DNA of 64,000 nt from Streptomyces sp. DT2A-34 (GTDB lineage: Bacteria > Actinomycetota > Actinomycetes > Streptomycetales > Streptomycetaceae). Positions 46,341 to 55,758 of this stretch are shown here, one piece after another. Both the position numbers and the translations under genes were made by a program. Under the pieces are notes generated by a model. It was not told the DNA's origin. It searched no databases and saw only the letters and a program-made list of their open reading frames with translations. Where the stretch lies: contig NZ_JASTWJ010000001.1 in the NCBI RefSeq assembly GCF_030499515.1, forward strand, positions 2,294,001 to 2,358,000, written 5' to 3'. Each line of letters opens with the position of its first letter. Position 1 is the first letter of the stretch.

Positions 46341-46498
46341 GGCGACGCTCCTCTCAAGAGGCGGGGTGGGTCATGTTCCTCAGGGATGAAGGGAGTTGGC
46401 GAAGCCGGAGACGACGGTCGGCGGCGCCGGAGGCGATCGGTGGTGGTCGACCGGCGTGAGGGGCGCAGCGCGGCGTGACAAGGGGCGGACCGTGACGG

Positions 46499-48967
46499 TC
46501 AGGAATGCAGGGGGTTGGCGATGGTGACGTACACGGACTGGGTGTCGACCGGGCCGACGAGTTCGTCGAGGCCGTGCAGCCGGGTCAGCAGATTGGCCTT
46601 GCAGCGCAGGACAGGCGAGTCGAGCAGGTGGGCAGGCAGTGATGTGCGCAGCCGGGCTGCGCCGGAGGCCACCTCGCCGAGAAAGCGGCGGAAGGCGGCG
46701 AGCAGCAGCTGTTCGTCCGCGAGACGCTGCGAGCCGAACGCTCCGATGAGACCGAGCACGTTGTTGATCGCGAGGTAGTAGGCAAAGCGTTCGTCGGCGA
46801 CCTCGTCCGAGACGAAGGTGTCGCTGTGCTCGCCGATGCCGGGCAGCCGGGCGTCGAGTGCCGCGCGCCGGGACTCACGGAAGTAGTAGCCCTGGTTGTC
46901 GCGGTAACGGCCGCCCGAAGGCCAGCCGTCGCCGCACAGCAGGAGCAACGTGTTCTGCTGGTGTGCTTCCAGAGCGATTCCCGCCTCGGCATCGAGCCAC
47001 AGCACGGGGCGGACAACCTGTTCGAGGTAGCGCAGGAACCACTCGGCGGCAACGGCGCTGAGAGGGCGGCCCGTTCGGTCGGCGAGACGCGTGACGAGCT
47101 CGGCCAGGCGGGACCGGGGAGGCGTGGTGCCCCACGGGTGATGGCCGGCGGCGGTGCCGGTTTGGGCGTGCGGTCGGGGCGAGACGAGTCCGGCTACGCA
47201 GGACACGTCGTCGGAGGGCCTGAACGGGTTGTGCCGGATCATCACGTCGACGCCGGCGACAGGGACGCCGTCCGGCCCGTCGACGGCGAGCCACGCCGGA
47301 TCGCGAACGATGTCGAATCCCGGGTGCGCGGCCTGCCACTGCGTCGTGAGGCCGCTGCGCAGGAGTCGGTGGATCTCGACGCCCCGGTGCAGCTCCTTCC
47401 GGAGGTTCTCACGACGGGAGTTGGTGATGCGCAGACCCAGCGAGAGTTTGAGCATGGCGGCGGCGTCAGATCTGTGGAGGGTCCGTACGGAGGAGGTGGG
47501 GTACCAAGGGGCGCCGTGGGCGCCGAGGTCCCGGAGAAGTCCGGCATCGAGCAGGGACTCGATCTCGGGTCGGTGCTGGATCTCTCGCAGCTGCCAAGGG
47601 TGCATGGGCAGGGCCGTGTATCCGTCCGGCAACGGCAACTCGGGCCCGGCGAGGCGGATCATGAGCTGGGCCGCGGGGACGATACGGCCGCGCTCGGTCC
47701 ATGCCGAGTCAGTGGCAAGCAGCGAGGGGGCGACCGCCATCCAGTGCAACGGGAAGGAGCCGCGCAACTCGGGCGAATACAGCTGCGCTTCGGACTCGGA
47801 GAGACCCTCGCGGCTCTTCGGCGTCGGGTGGAGGGGGTGCCCGAGCGTGAGCGCCTGCTCGGCCGCGAGGAAGACGTCGGAGCCGTCGGAGCCGTCAGCC
47901 GGGGCAGCACGGCGCTCGCTGATGAAGGTGGCGGTTCGTCGGACGGAGTCGGCGACGCGGGCAACGAGGTCAGTGGCCGCGGAGATGCCGGACACGGTCA
48001 GGGCGGCGGGCCTCGGAGCCGCGGAGGACGGGGAAACGGCAGCGGGCGCGCAGACGGAGGGTCCAGGGACGTAGGAGGAAGCCGTGTCAGAGAGGAAGGG
48101 GAGGGCAGCGGAGTCAGCGACCGTGTAGGACGCGGGGGCAGATCGGGCGGGGGAAGGGTTGGAGCAGGAAGGTCCAGAGGCAGAGGAGGCAGCGGCTACG
48201 GAGTCTGAGGCAGCGGGCACGGAATCTGGGGACGACCCGGGGCGAGGAGCAGTCGCGGTTCGGGAACGCCGCGTCGCGTCAGTCGAGGCAGCCGACGTAT
48301 CAGACGCGGGCGAAGGGCGGACGCTCGCGGAAATCGGGCGAGCCGCTACGGACCGAGGGCTGGTCGAGGGCCCGCTGCTCGCAGCCGACGGGTCGGCGGC
48401 CGAAGCCATGGCGACAGGGTTGCTTCCCCCCAGCGCCTCCCTGGTGAGCAGGGCAGCCAGGGTGACCGCGTCAATCGGCGGGGACTGCGCCGGGGCGTCG
48501 GCCAGATGTGGGAGGCCGAAGCGGTGCCATCCCGTCGGGGACCAGTAGTGGACCGGGATCAGCAGGGCCGTGCCTGTGGCGGGCAAGGGGATGCGGAGGG
48601 TCCCGTAGTCGGGGGTCGGGACGTTGGTCTCACGCACCCAGCAGCGGAGCAAGTTCTCCACGGCGGCGGCCTGGGCTGCGGTATGAGGGTCGGGGTGCTC
48701 CAGGAGGTCGGAGGCGGCACCGGGCAGCCGCTCGAGGTCCGGGGCGTGCTGCGACGTGTCCCCTCCCTGAGGTGCGCCCCCTCCTTGAAGTGCACCCTGC
48801 ATGCCTCCCCCCTCCGGGGAAGTGCCTGCCTGGGCGGGAACAAGCCCTCGCCCGCGAGGAGCCAAGGCGGTCGAAGACGCAAGCAGCTCCGGCTGAAACA
48901 GGTGTGGGCCGGCGTGGCGTCGCGCGCGAGCGTCGGGGCGGCCGTCGGGTGCGGGGGTCGTGGTCAA
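46499..48967 (-). CDS. IucA/IucC-family NIS siderophore synthetase
   Basis: 822 residues from TTG 48967, chosen for AGAGGACC seven bases upstream. The family motifs are present: LPMHPWQLREIQHRPEIESL, AAMLKLSLGLRITNSRRENL, EAHQQNTLLLL and RYRDNQGYYFRES. They use ATP to couple citrate or similar acids with amines. Normal length is about 580-620 residues. Here residues about 185-330 are a Ser/Ala/Pro-rich insertion with no structure, placed inside the N-terminal domain after AALLTREALGGSNPVA. Active-site parts look intact. Confidence 0.93.
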   Translation of the reverse strand: MTTTPAPDGRPDARARRHAGPHLFQPELLASSTALAPRGRGLVPAQAGTSPEGGGMQGALQGGGAPQGGDTSQHAPDLERLPGAASDLLEHPDPHTAAQAAAVENLLRCWVRETNVPTPDYGTLRIPLPATGTALLIPVHYWSPTGWHRFGLPHLADAPAQSPPIDAVTLAALLTREALGGSNPVAMASAADPSAASSGPSTSPRSVAARPISASVRPSPASDTSAASTDATRRSRTATAPRPGSSPDSVPAASDSVAAASSASGPSCSNPSPARSAPASYTVADSAALPFLSDTASSYVPGPSVCAPAAVSPSSAAPRPAALTVSGISAATDLVARVADSVRRTATFISERRAAPADGSDGSDVFLAAEQALTLGHPLHPTPKSREGLSESEAQLYSPELRGSFPLHWMAVAPSLLATDSAWTERGRIVPAAQLMIRLAGPELPLPDGYTALPMHPWQLREIQHRPEIESLLDAGLLRDLGAHGAPWYPTSSVRTLHRSDAAAMLKLSLGLRITNSRRENLRKELHRGVEIHRLLRSGLTTQWQAAHPGFDIVRDPAWLAVDGPDGVPVAGVDVMIRHNPFRPSDDVSCVAGLVSPRPHAQTGTAAGHHPWGTTPPRSRLAELVTRLADRTGRPLSAVAAEWFLRYLEQVVRPVLWLDAEAGIALEAHQQNTLLLLCGDGWPSGGRYRDNQGYYFRESRRAALDARLPGIGEHSDTFVSDEVADERFAYYLAINNVLGLIGAFGSQRLADEQLLLAAFRRFLGEVASGAARLRTSLPAHLLDSPVLRCKANLLTRLHGLDELVGPVDTQSVYVTIANPLHS

Positions 48968-49172
48968 GGCTGGTCCTCTTGAACTGGTTCTGACGCATGC
49001 GGCGACGGCCGCCGTACTGCGGTGAGGGCAATCTCGGTCGGAGGCGAGGTTCCCGATGGCAAGTGATGTGTCGTTCGAAGGTGAGCCGTTGCTCGGGAGC
49101 GGGTCGGTCGACGGACGCCGACGCGAGGGCGCCGGTAGGAGTGCGTTACGGCGCGCCCCATCGACCGCCGCG

Positions 49173-50876
49173 CTAACCCGCCCGGTCGGCACGGTCGCCG
49201 CGCCGCCGGGGGCCCGGGGACCGCTGGCGCATCCGGTCCGCACCGAACGCGTCGTCATGGGGGTGGCTGCGCGAGACCGCGGCCACCGCGTCGGCCAGTC
49301 GGTCCAGCACTGCGGCCGCCTGCTCGTCGCTGATGGTCAGGGGCGGAAGCAGGCGTACGACGCTGGCATGCCGGCCGCCGAGTTCGACGATCAGGCCACG
49401 TCGCAGGCATTCGCGCTGGATGGCGGCCGCGAGTTCGGGAGCGGCGGGGCGAGGGTGGCGATCCGAGTTCTGCACTGCCGCCACAGCGGCTCCTCCACCA
49501 GTGGGGTTGGCGTCCGCCGAGGAGCCACCCCGGCTCCGGGCAGGGTCGAGACCCACCAGAACGCCCGCCCCGCCTCCGGGCCGGCCGATGTCGGCCGAAG
49601 CATCCGACTCGGCCTCATCAGCAGCACCCCTGTTTCCTTCCAGAGCGGTCAGAAGGCTCGGTTCGCCTTCGGCCCCCTCCATCGCCGCCCATGGCACCGA
49701 CCGCCCCTCGCCGTACTCGGCATCGGCCTCGGGCTCAACCACCTCGACCCCGATCATCAAGCCCCTCCCCCGCACATCCCCGATGCACGCGAACTCCCCT
49801 GCCAGTTGCCGAAGTTGGTTCAGCATCCGCGAGCCCAGTTCGGCCGCGCGCTCGGCGAGACGGTTCTCGCGGACGTAGGCGAGCGTCGCCGTGCCGGCGG
49901 CCATGGCGAGCTGGTTGCCGCGGAAAGTGCCGGCGTGCGCGCCGGGTTGCCAGGCGTCGAGGTCGTCGCGATAGACGATGACCGCCAGCGGCAGGCTGCC
50001 CCCGATGGCCTTGGAGAGGACCATCACGTCGGGGGTGACGCCGCTGTGCTCCACCGCCCAGAAGGAGCCGGTGCGCCCGACCCCCGTCTGGACCTCGTCG
50101 GCGATCAGTGGGATCGCGCGGTCGGCCGTGATCTGCCGCATGCGCCGCATCCACTCCTCCGGCGCGGGGATCACTCCGCCCTCGCCCTGGACGGGTTCGA
50201 GGATCATCCCGGCGGGGCGCGGCACGCCCGACTTGGGGTCGTCGAGGACGGACTCGGTCCAGCGGGCGGCGAGTTCGGCGCCGCGGTCGCCGCCGATGCC
50301 GAAGGGGCAGCGGTAGTCCTGCGGGTAGGGCAGGCGGGCGACCCGTACGTCGAAGGCGCCCCCGGATGCTTCGAGCGCTCCGGCTGTCATGCCGTGGTAG
50401 GCGCCGCTGAAAGCGAGGATTCCGGTACGTCCGGTCGCGGCCCGGACGAGTTTGAAGGCGGCCTCCACCGCGTCGGTACCGGCCGGTCCGCAGAACTGCA
50501 CACGCGCGCGGTCGGCGAGACCGGGCGGCAGGGTGTGGAAGAGCTCGGTGATGAAGGCGTCCTTGACGGGGGTCGCCAGGTCGAGGACGTGCAGTGGCGC
50601 GCCCGAGTCGAGAACCTCGCGGATGGCCTCCAGGACCACGGGGTGGTTGTGTCCGAGCGCCAGCGTCCCGGCGCCGGAGAGGCAGTCCAGGTAGCGGCGG
50701 CCGTCCGCGCCCTCGATGGTGAGCCCGCGTGCCCGTACGGGCACGATCGGCAGGGCACGCGCGTAGGTGCGCGCCGCCGACTCGCGCGCCGACTGCCGCC
50801 GCAGGATCCCCTCGTGCACGGCACGCGCCCCCGTCGACTCGGATGTCCCCCCGCGCAAAGATTCGGTCACTGCCAT
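49173..50876 (-). CDS. Diaminobutyrate--2-oxoglutarate aminotransferase (RhbA-like)
   Basis: 567 residues from ATG 50876 with GGGAGCC upstream. Class III aminotransferase landmarks: DCLSGAGTLALGHNHPVVLE, FCGPAGTDAVEAAFKLVR, FSGAYHGMTAGALEASGG, DEVQTGVGRTGSFWAVE, and the PLP lysine in VLSKAIGGSLPLAV. It makes 2,4-diaminobutyrate, a siderophore precursor. A disordered Ala/Asp/Gly-rich insertion of about 90 residues separates GVEVVEPEADAEYGEG from ELAAAIQRECLRRGLIVELG. It begins the operon. Confidence 0.93.
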   Translation of the reverse strand: MAVTESLRGGTSESTGARAVHEGILRRQSARESAARTYARALPIVPVRARGLTIEGADGRRYLDCLSGAGTLALGHNHPVVLEAIREVLDSGAPLHVLDLATPVKDAFITELFHTLPPGLADRARVQFCGPAGTDAVEAAFKLVRAATGRTGILAFSGAYHGMTAGALEASGGAFDVRVARLPYPQDYRCPFGIGGDRGAELAARWTESVLDDPKSGVPRPAGMILEPVQGEGGVIPAPEEWMRRMRQITADRAIPLIADEVQTGVGRTGSFWAVEHSGVTPDVMVLSKAIGGSLPLAVIVYRDDLDAWQPGAHAGTFRGNQLAMAAGTATLAYVRENRLAERAAELGSRMLNQLRQLAGEFACIGDVRGRGLMIGVEVVEPEADAEYGEGRSVPWAAMEGAEGEPSLLTALEGNRGAADEAESDASADIGRPGGGAGVLVGLDPARSRGGSSADANPTGGGAAVAAVQNSDRHPRPAAPELAAAIQRECLRRGLIVELGGRHASVVRLLPPLTISDEQAAAVLDRLADAVAAVSRSHPHDDAFGADRMRQRSPGPRRRGDRADRAG

Positions 50877-51082
50877 GGCTCCCTGCCCTCCCGCTGTCCA
50901 GGGGCGAGGAGGTCTCTCGCATCCTCGCCCCACCCGACATACGAAGCCCCGCGAGCGTCGACTCGAAGCTCCGGGGAACTGGGCACGGGGGACGGCCCAC
51001 GGGCAGCTGGCCCCCCACCGCTACCAACCTCGGACCGTTCACGGGGTTACGGGTTGCTTCAAGATCCTTGCGGTGACGGAAC

Positions 51083-52057
51083 ATGCCGGTGGCCCTCCGT
51101 CGTGGTGGAAGCAGACACTTCGTCGTGTCCACCGGGTTCCTCACAGGCGCGTCTCCGCGGAACTGGGTGCGTCTTGGCTGGTACCGATTCGATGCCGGCT
51201 CCGGCACGGTGTCGGCGCGGAGTTACTTCTGGAACCAGCGGGACCCGGCCAGGAGGGTCTCCTCGGGCACCACTCCGGGTACGGACTGCGCTCCCGGTGA
51301 GAAGGCGAGCCCTCCAGGGGTGCGCCGGTGCCCGGTCATGACCGTCGCGGGCTTCGGCGGCAGCGCCCCCGAGCAGCGAGCGGGCGTCTACCGGCCGGCC
51401 ACCGAGGAGATCGACGGTGAGCGGGCCCGGACCGTGTGGATCAAGTGAGGCACGGACACGCCGTGGACGGAGAAGTGGAGGGTGTGGTCGGGATCGGGAA
51501 TCGCCCGCCTGGGGTTTCTGTACTCGACGAAGGCGACGTCGGGGTACGGCTACGGAAGCAACGCCCCGCTCAGCGAGCGCCGGGCGATGAAGACGGTGCG
51601 GAACCATGAGCGCCCGATCCGGCTCGAGTCGGACGCCTGGGAACACGGCAAGCCCCAGCCGAGGAAAGAGCGCCCGTTCCGGCCGCGGCTGTTCACTGTG
51701 TGCGGCGGCAGTGCCACGTACTGCATGACGTACCTGCAGCCGCCGAGAAAGGGCGCCTGCGGGCGGGGGTGCGGGCAGGCCTCGGGGGACACGTCCATCC
51801 AGTACTACCTGACGCGGGTCGGCGCCCACGATCGCCGCGACACCTACTGGCACTGGTGCACATGCCTGGCTCCCAGCGAGCCCTCCGCCTGCTATCGGGG
51901 CAACTCGCATGTGAAGCCGATGCTGTACGTCCTCGACGACTCCGGGGCCTTCCGGGGATGGGTCGGAGTGGAGGCGTCCTTCTCGCCGGCCGGTAAACGG
52001 GATGACGACATGCTGGGCGTCTTCCGGATGACGGACTGGCCGGACCCCGCTCCCTGA
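51083..52057 (+). pseudogene. Hypothetical gene interrupted by an in-frame stop codon
   Basis: One frame, 325 codons, is broken only by TGA at 51446-51448. Before it: RHFVVSTGFLTGASPRNWVR ... ERARTVWIK. After it: GTDTPWTEKWRVWSGSGIAR ... GVFRMTDWPDPAP. A TGG in place of TGA would read TVWIKWGTDTPWTEKW, in keeping with the local Trp-rich pattern. The second half has cysteine pairs (TVCGGSATYCMTY, KGACGRGCGQ, WHWCTCLAP). The protein would be Trp- and Cys-rich, of unknown family. It has no signal peptide at the given start, and the start is uncertain because the ribosome site is weak. Confidence 0.6.
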
Positions 52058-52106
52058 GGGAGACGGGTGGCGGCTCCTGGGACACGGCGAGGGTGCGCGG
52101 TCACCC

Positions 52107-53208
52107 GCCATCGCCGGGGCTTGAGGATTGACCGCGTGGCCCCGGTACCGGAGGGTGCCCGGGGCCACGCTCGTCCGGGGCAGGCGGAGCAAGGCGTTCC
52201 TGCAGCCGCAGATGCCGGAACTGGTAGACGGCTCCCACCTGCCGGAGCACTCCCCGGACGTGCGCGTCTCGGAGGAACGCCATGAGCCGCCAAGGCAGTT
52301 CCCCGGTCACGGTGAACCACACCCGAACGGTCACGAACCTTCCCCCAGGCGCTGAGCGCCAGGGCGGTCGGGCCGGTCATCAGCCACAACTGCCCGGCGA
52401 TTCCGACGACGTTGTTGGCATGGGGCATGGGGAGCGCGACGGTCAGCAGGAGCACGGAGGTCACCGCGGTGAGCAGTGCGCTCCGTACGAGTGCTGCCGA
52501 TCGGTCCTGGGCCAGGCTGCGCTCCGGAGTCAGCACCAGGGGGCGTTCACCCGGGTCGTCCGGTGTGCGCAGGATCAGGCCCGCGATCACCGCGACCGTG
52601 CCGATGAAGCCGCCGCCGACGGCTCCCGGCACCACAGCCCGCCACAGTGGCAGGTCCGGCGCCGTGAACAGCCCGTCGGCTCGAGCGCCGAACCAGAACA
52701 GGACAGCACCCGCCGCAGCTCCGGTCGCGCTACCGCTCAACAGGGCAGACCCCGGGGCAAGCGCCCGCCCGCTCCGCGTAGCCAAGCGCGGCAGGAGCCC
52801 CGGCGGCTGGGTCCGGCGCAGTCCGTAGAAGCCGAAGAGCAGCGCCGTGGTGAGCCCGAAAGCCACCTGATAGCCCTCTTGAATCGCGGTTCCCCGCCAG
52901 ACCACTTCACGGCCGGCGGGGCTGACCCAGTGCCAGCACGACCGCCACCCGTCACCGCCCATCCAGGTGGTGAAGCACGCCACGCCCAGCGCGGCCAGCA
53001 CGGTGATCGTCCGTCGGCGTCGTACGAACCGCTTCCGGTCCCGTTCGTCGCCGCCGGGGCGAAGCTCCGTGAGCAGGACCGCCCCCAGGCTGAACGCCAC
53101 GATCCAGGGAATCTTGACGGCCGGGAACACCGACGGGCCGCCCGTGTCCCACAACCGGTCATAGTCCCCCTGCGGGACGAACACCTCCAGCAGGACCAGG
53201 ACGGGCAT
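52107..53208 (-). pseudogene. Membrane-tail remnant of a NACHT-type NTPase
   Basis: On the minus strand, a region with several hydrophobic spans (VKIPWIVAFSLGAVLLTEL, FGLTTALLFGFYGLRR, ATGAAAGAVLFWFGARADGL, AVVPGAVGGGFIGTVAVIAG, LTAVTSVLLLTVALPMPHAN) leads to GQLWLMTGPTALALSAWG. Near 52345 the frame changes. The other frame then reads VTVRVWFTVTGELPWRLMAF, DAHVRGVLRQVGAVYQFRHL and LQERLA. The WRLMAFLxDAHxRGVLRQxGAVYQFRHxxLQxxLA end is typical of large Streptomyces NACHT/membrane proteins. The NTPase domain is missing. Confidence 0.65.
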
Positions 53209-53361
53209 GCACGCCCCGCCTCGGTCCCGCACCCGTCCATGTGACCTTCCCCTCTCCCAACGCGGGCCGGGTGCACCCCGGCTCGGAGGAAAGGGTGCAG
53301 AGGGTGCACGTACGGCGCGTGGTCGGCGCGCGACGGTTGCGCGTCGGAGAGAGCCGCGGGG

Positions 53362-54519
53362 TCAGCGGTCGTCGTGCCGGGCGATCGCGCGCAGGAAGGC
53401 GATGGTCTCCCTCTCGCGGTTGGTGGACTCCTCGGCAGAGGTCCCGTACCTGCGGTTGGCGGACAGCTTCACGATGGTGGTGCGGGCCGCCGGATCGACG
53501 TGGACGAACTGGTTGTACACGCCGATCGCGGTGAACTCGCCGCGGTCCCCGTCAGGGATCCACCACTGGTAGCCGTAGCCCAGGCCGGGGTGCTGCCCGC
53601 CGATCACGGGCCGACCGGGCTTCAGGTGCGGCGCGGTCACGGTGACGGAGTCGCGCACCCACTCGGCCGGGACGATCTGCCGGCCCTGCCACCTGCCGCC
53701 GCCCCGGTACAGCTCGCCGATCCTGGCGTAGTCGCGGGCGGTCAGATTGAGCCCGCCGAAGGCGAACTCCGTCCCGGCGGGGTCGAGCAGCCAGTATCCC
53801 GCCGACGTCATGCCCAGCGGCTCACAGAGCTTCTCCCGCATGTACTCGGCGACCGGGCGGCCGGTGGCCCGGGCCACCAGGGCACCCAGCGCCTGGGTCT
53901 CGCCGGAGTTGTAACGGCAGACCGTGCTGGGCTCGCTCTCGCGGACCATGCGGGCGACGAAGTCGTCGAGAGTGCCGCCGACGCCCATCGTGGCGGCGCT
54001 GAGCCGGAAGACGTCAGAGGTCACGTCGCTGTAGTCCTCGTTCCAGCGGGCGCCGGACGACATCTGGAGGACGTCCCTGATGGATACGCCGTCGTACGCC
54101 GAGCCGGGCCGCACCGGTACGTAGGAGCTGATCGGCTCGTCGACTCCGGCGATGTGTCCCTCCGCCACCGCGATACCGACGAGCGCGGAGACGAAGCTCT
54201 TGGCCACCGACATGGACAGCCACTGCACGTCCGGGCCGCCGGTCAGGTAGTAGCTCTCGTGCCGGACGACTCCGTCGACGAGCACGAGCAGGGCCGCCGT
54301 GTCCGTGTCGGCCAGGAACCCCTTGCCCGACCGCGGGGTGCCGTCGAAGACGTACGTCTCCGGCAGGTCGATCGCCTCCCCCTCCGGCCAGACATACGGC
54401 TGCGCGGCCGGGGCCATCTCGCGGGCGCTGAGGAGGTCCTTCATCCGGCAGAAGTGGTCGTGCTGCGGCGCGCCGGTGAAGAGGCCGAGGTCAGCCATGG
54501 TCAGTTGCTGCTGGTCAGT
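53362..54519 (-). CDS. Serine hydrolase of the beta-lactamase/EstB fold
   Basis: 385 residues from GTG 54519 with AAGGACGACC upstream. It has SMSVAKSFVSALVGIAVAEG (SxxK nucleophile near residue 105), VCRYNSGETQALGALVARA (YxN motif as YNS) and a glycine-rich GGQHPGLGYGYQWW. This fold includes class C beta-lactamases, DD-peptidases, esterases and nylon-oligomer hydrolases. No signal peptide, so the substrate is likely intracellular. Divergent from a TetR-type gene across a palindrome. Confidence 0.88.
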   Translation of the reverse strand, partial: TDQQQLTMADLGLFTGAPQHDHFCRMKDLLSAREMAPAAQPYVWPEGEAIDLPETYVFDGTPRSGKGFLADTDTAALLVLVDGVVRHESYYLTGGPDVQWLSMSVAKSFVSALVGIAVAEGHIAGVDEPISSYVPVRPGSAYDGVSIRDVLQMSSGARWNEDYSDVTSDVFRLSAATMGVGGTLDDFVARMVRESEPSTVCRYNSGETQALGALVARATGRPVAEYMREKLCEPLGMTSAGYWLLDPAGTEFAFGGLNLTARDYARIGELYRGGGRWQGRQIVPAEWVRDSVTVTAPHLKPGRPVIGGQHPGLGYGYQWWIPDGDRGEFTAIGVYNQFVHVDPAARTTIVKLSANRRYGTSAEESTNRERETIAFLRAIARHDDR

Positions 54520-54577
54520 CACGGTCGTCCTTCGGTCGAAACGGGCGATCCTGCCTCGGGGCACTGAAAAAGTAGCA

Positions 54578-54608
54578 GTACCAGCCGGTTAGGATAACCG
54601 AGTGGTAC
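54578..54608. promoter_or_regulatory. Palindromic operator between hydrolase and TetR genes
   Basis: GTACCAGCCGGTTA and TAACCGAGTGGTAC are inverted 14-bp arms (two mismatches) around a 3-base centre. It sits in the 138-base divergent region and is the probable binding site of the TetR protein. Confidence 0.75.
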
Positions 54609-54657
54609 GCTTAATTTTCCGTCCCGCAGAGCAAGAGGCAGAGCAGGAGAAGGTCCG

Positions 54658-55257
54658 ATGAGTTCTCCCCGCGTCGACGGACGCAGCTTGCGCTTCCAGC
54701 ACCGGCGCCCGGAGCTGCTGGCCGCGGCGACCGAGTATGTCCTCGAGCACGGCGTCACCGACCTGTCCTTGCGGCCGGTGGCCCAGGCGCTCGGGGTCAC
54801 CCATGCGACGCTGCTGCGGCACTTCTCCTCGAAGGACGGGCTGATCATGGCCGTCCTGGAGAACATCCGGACGGACCTGGCCGCGCAGTGGGCCTCGGAC
54901 ACGGAACTCAGCGGAGCGCGCTCGACGGCCGAACTCGTCAAAGCCGGGTGGAAGCGGCTGTGCGAGCCGAAGCAGCAGCGCCAGTTCCTGCTGCTTTTCG
55001 AACTCGTCGGCCACTACGGCTGGAAGCCCGACCGGGACCGGGATCTCGTGGAGTCGGTCGTCGAGGACTGGATCGCCGTCCTGGCCGACCGCCTCGGTCG
55101 GGACGGCTGGTCTCCGGAGGACAGCACCGCCCTGGCCACGCTCCTGCTCGCCCAGGTACGGGGCCTCCAGCTCGACCTCCTCGTCTCCGGGGACCGGGAG
55201 CGGGCAGACCGCGCGCTCGACTTCGCCGTACGTCTTCTCGACCGGCCCACCGCGTGA
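54658..55257 (+). CDS. TetR-family regulator divergent from serine hydrolase
   Basis: 199 residues. N-terminal HTH: ATEYVLEHGVTDLSLRPVAQ, then ALGVTHATLLRHFSSKDGLI. The C-terminal helical domain (LLFELVGHYGWKPDRDRDLV) is a TetR_C-type ligand pocket. With the palindrome between the two starts, it most likely controls the neighbouring hydrolase gene and itself. Confidence 0.92.
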   Translation: MSSPRVDGRSLRFQHRRPELLAAATEYVLEHGVTDLSLRPVAQALGVTHATLLRHFSSKDGLIMAVLENIRTDLAAQWASDTELSGARSTAELVKAGWKRLCEPKQQRQFLLLFELVGHYGWKPDRDRDLVESVVEDWIAVLADRLGRDGWSPEDSTALATLLLAQVRGLQLDLLVSGDRERADRALDFAVRLLDRPTA

Positions 55258-55265
55258 CTCGCTGC

Positions 55266-55560
55266 TGCTGACCCGGCCGAGTCGGAGCATGTCGGTCATG
55301 GCCGAGCCGCCCGTGAACGCGGTCTGGCCGCCGTCCATGGTCAGGCAGCTGCCGGTTGCGTCCTTGGAGGCGCCGCTCGCCACGCGGCGGGAGCCCGGCC
55401 CGTCGAGTCGGCGGCGGGCCGCGTCGATGCCGGCACGCGCCGCAGCGCGCCGAGTGTGATCACGCCGGCGTTGCCGGCGAAGCCGCGGAAACGGTCGGCG
55501 ACCACGTGCACGACGTCGCCGGCGGCACTCTCGCCCGCCGCTGGCGTCACGCGCACCTGA
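55266..55560 (-). pseudogene. Short-chain dehydrogenase remnant
   Basis: Two pieces on the minus strand look like SDR parts: GFAGNAGVITLGALRRV (the NAG motif) around 55450-55490, and the C-terminal SGASKDATGSCLTMDGGQTA around 55310-55380. They lie in different frames and the catalytic YxxxK region between is gone. A decayed fragment. Confidence 0.45.
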
Positions 55561-55758
55561 CGCGACGGCGGCCCGCCGCCGCGCCGACCGGCGTCATTAC
55601 ATCTGAAGGGAAACCGAGCATCACGATCGTGCCTTGCCGGAACCCTCTTGACGGCGCACCAGTTCATCAGCGTGACTGCCCCTGGCGCACGCACGCGCAC
55701 ACGCGAGGACGGGGTTCGGACGCACCGAGGCCCTACGGCCCATGAACCGGAGGCTGGT

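Noticed and set aside
51446..51448. TGA as a selenocysteine codon
   Set aside because: No SECIS-like hairpin was seen directly after it and no selenoprotein family is recognised; a nonsense mutation is simpler.
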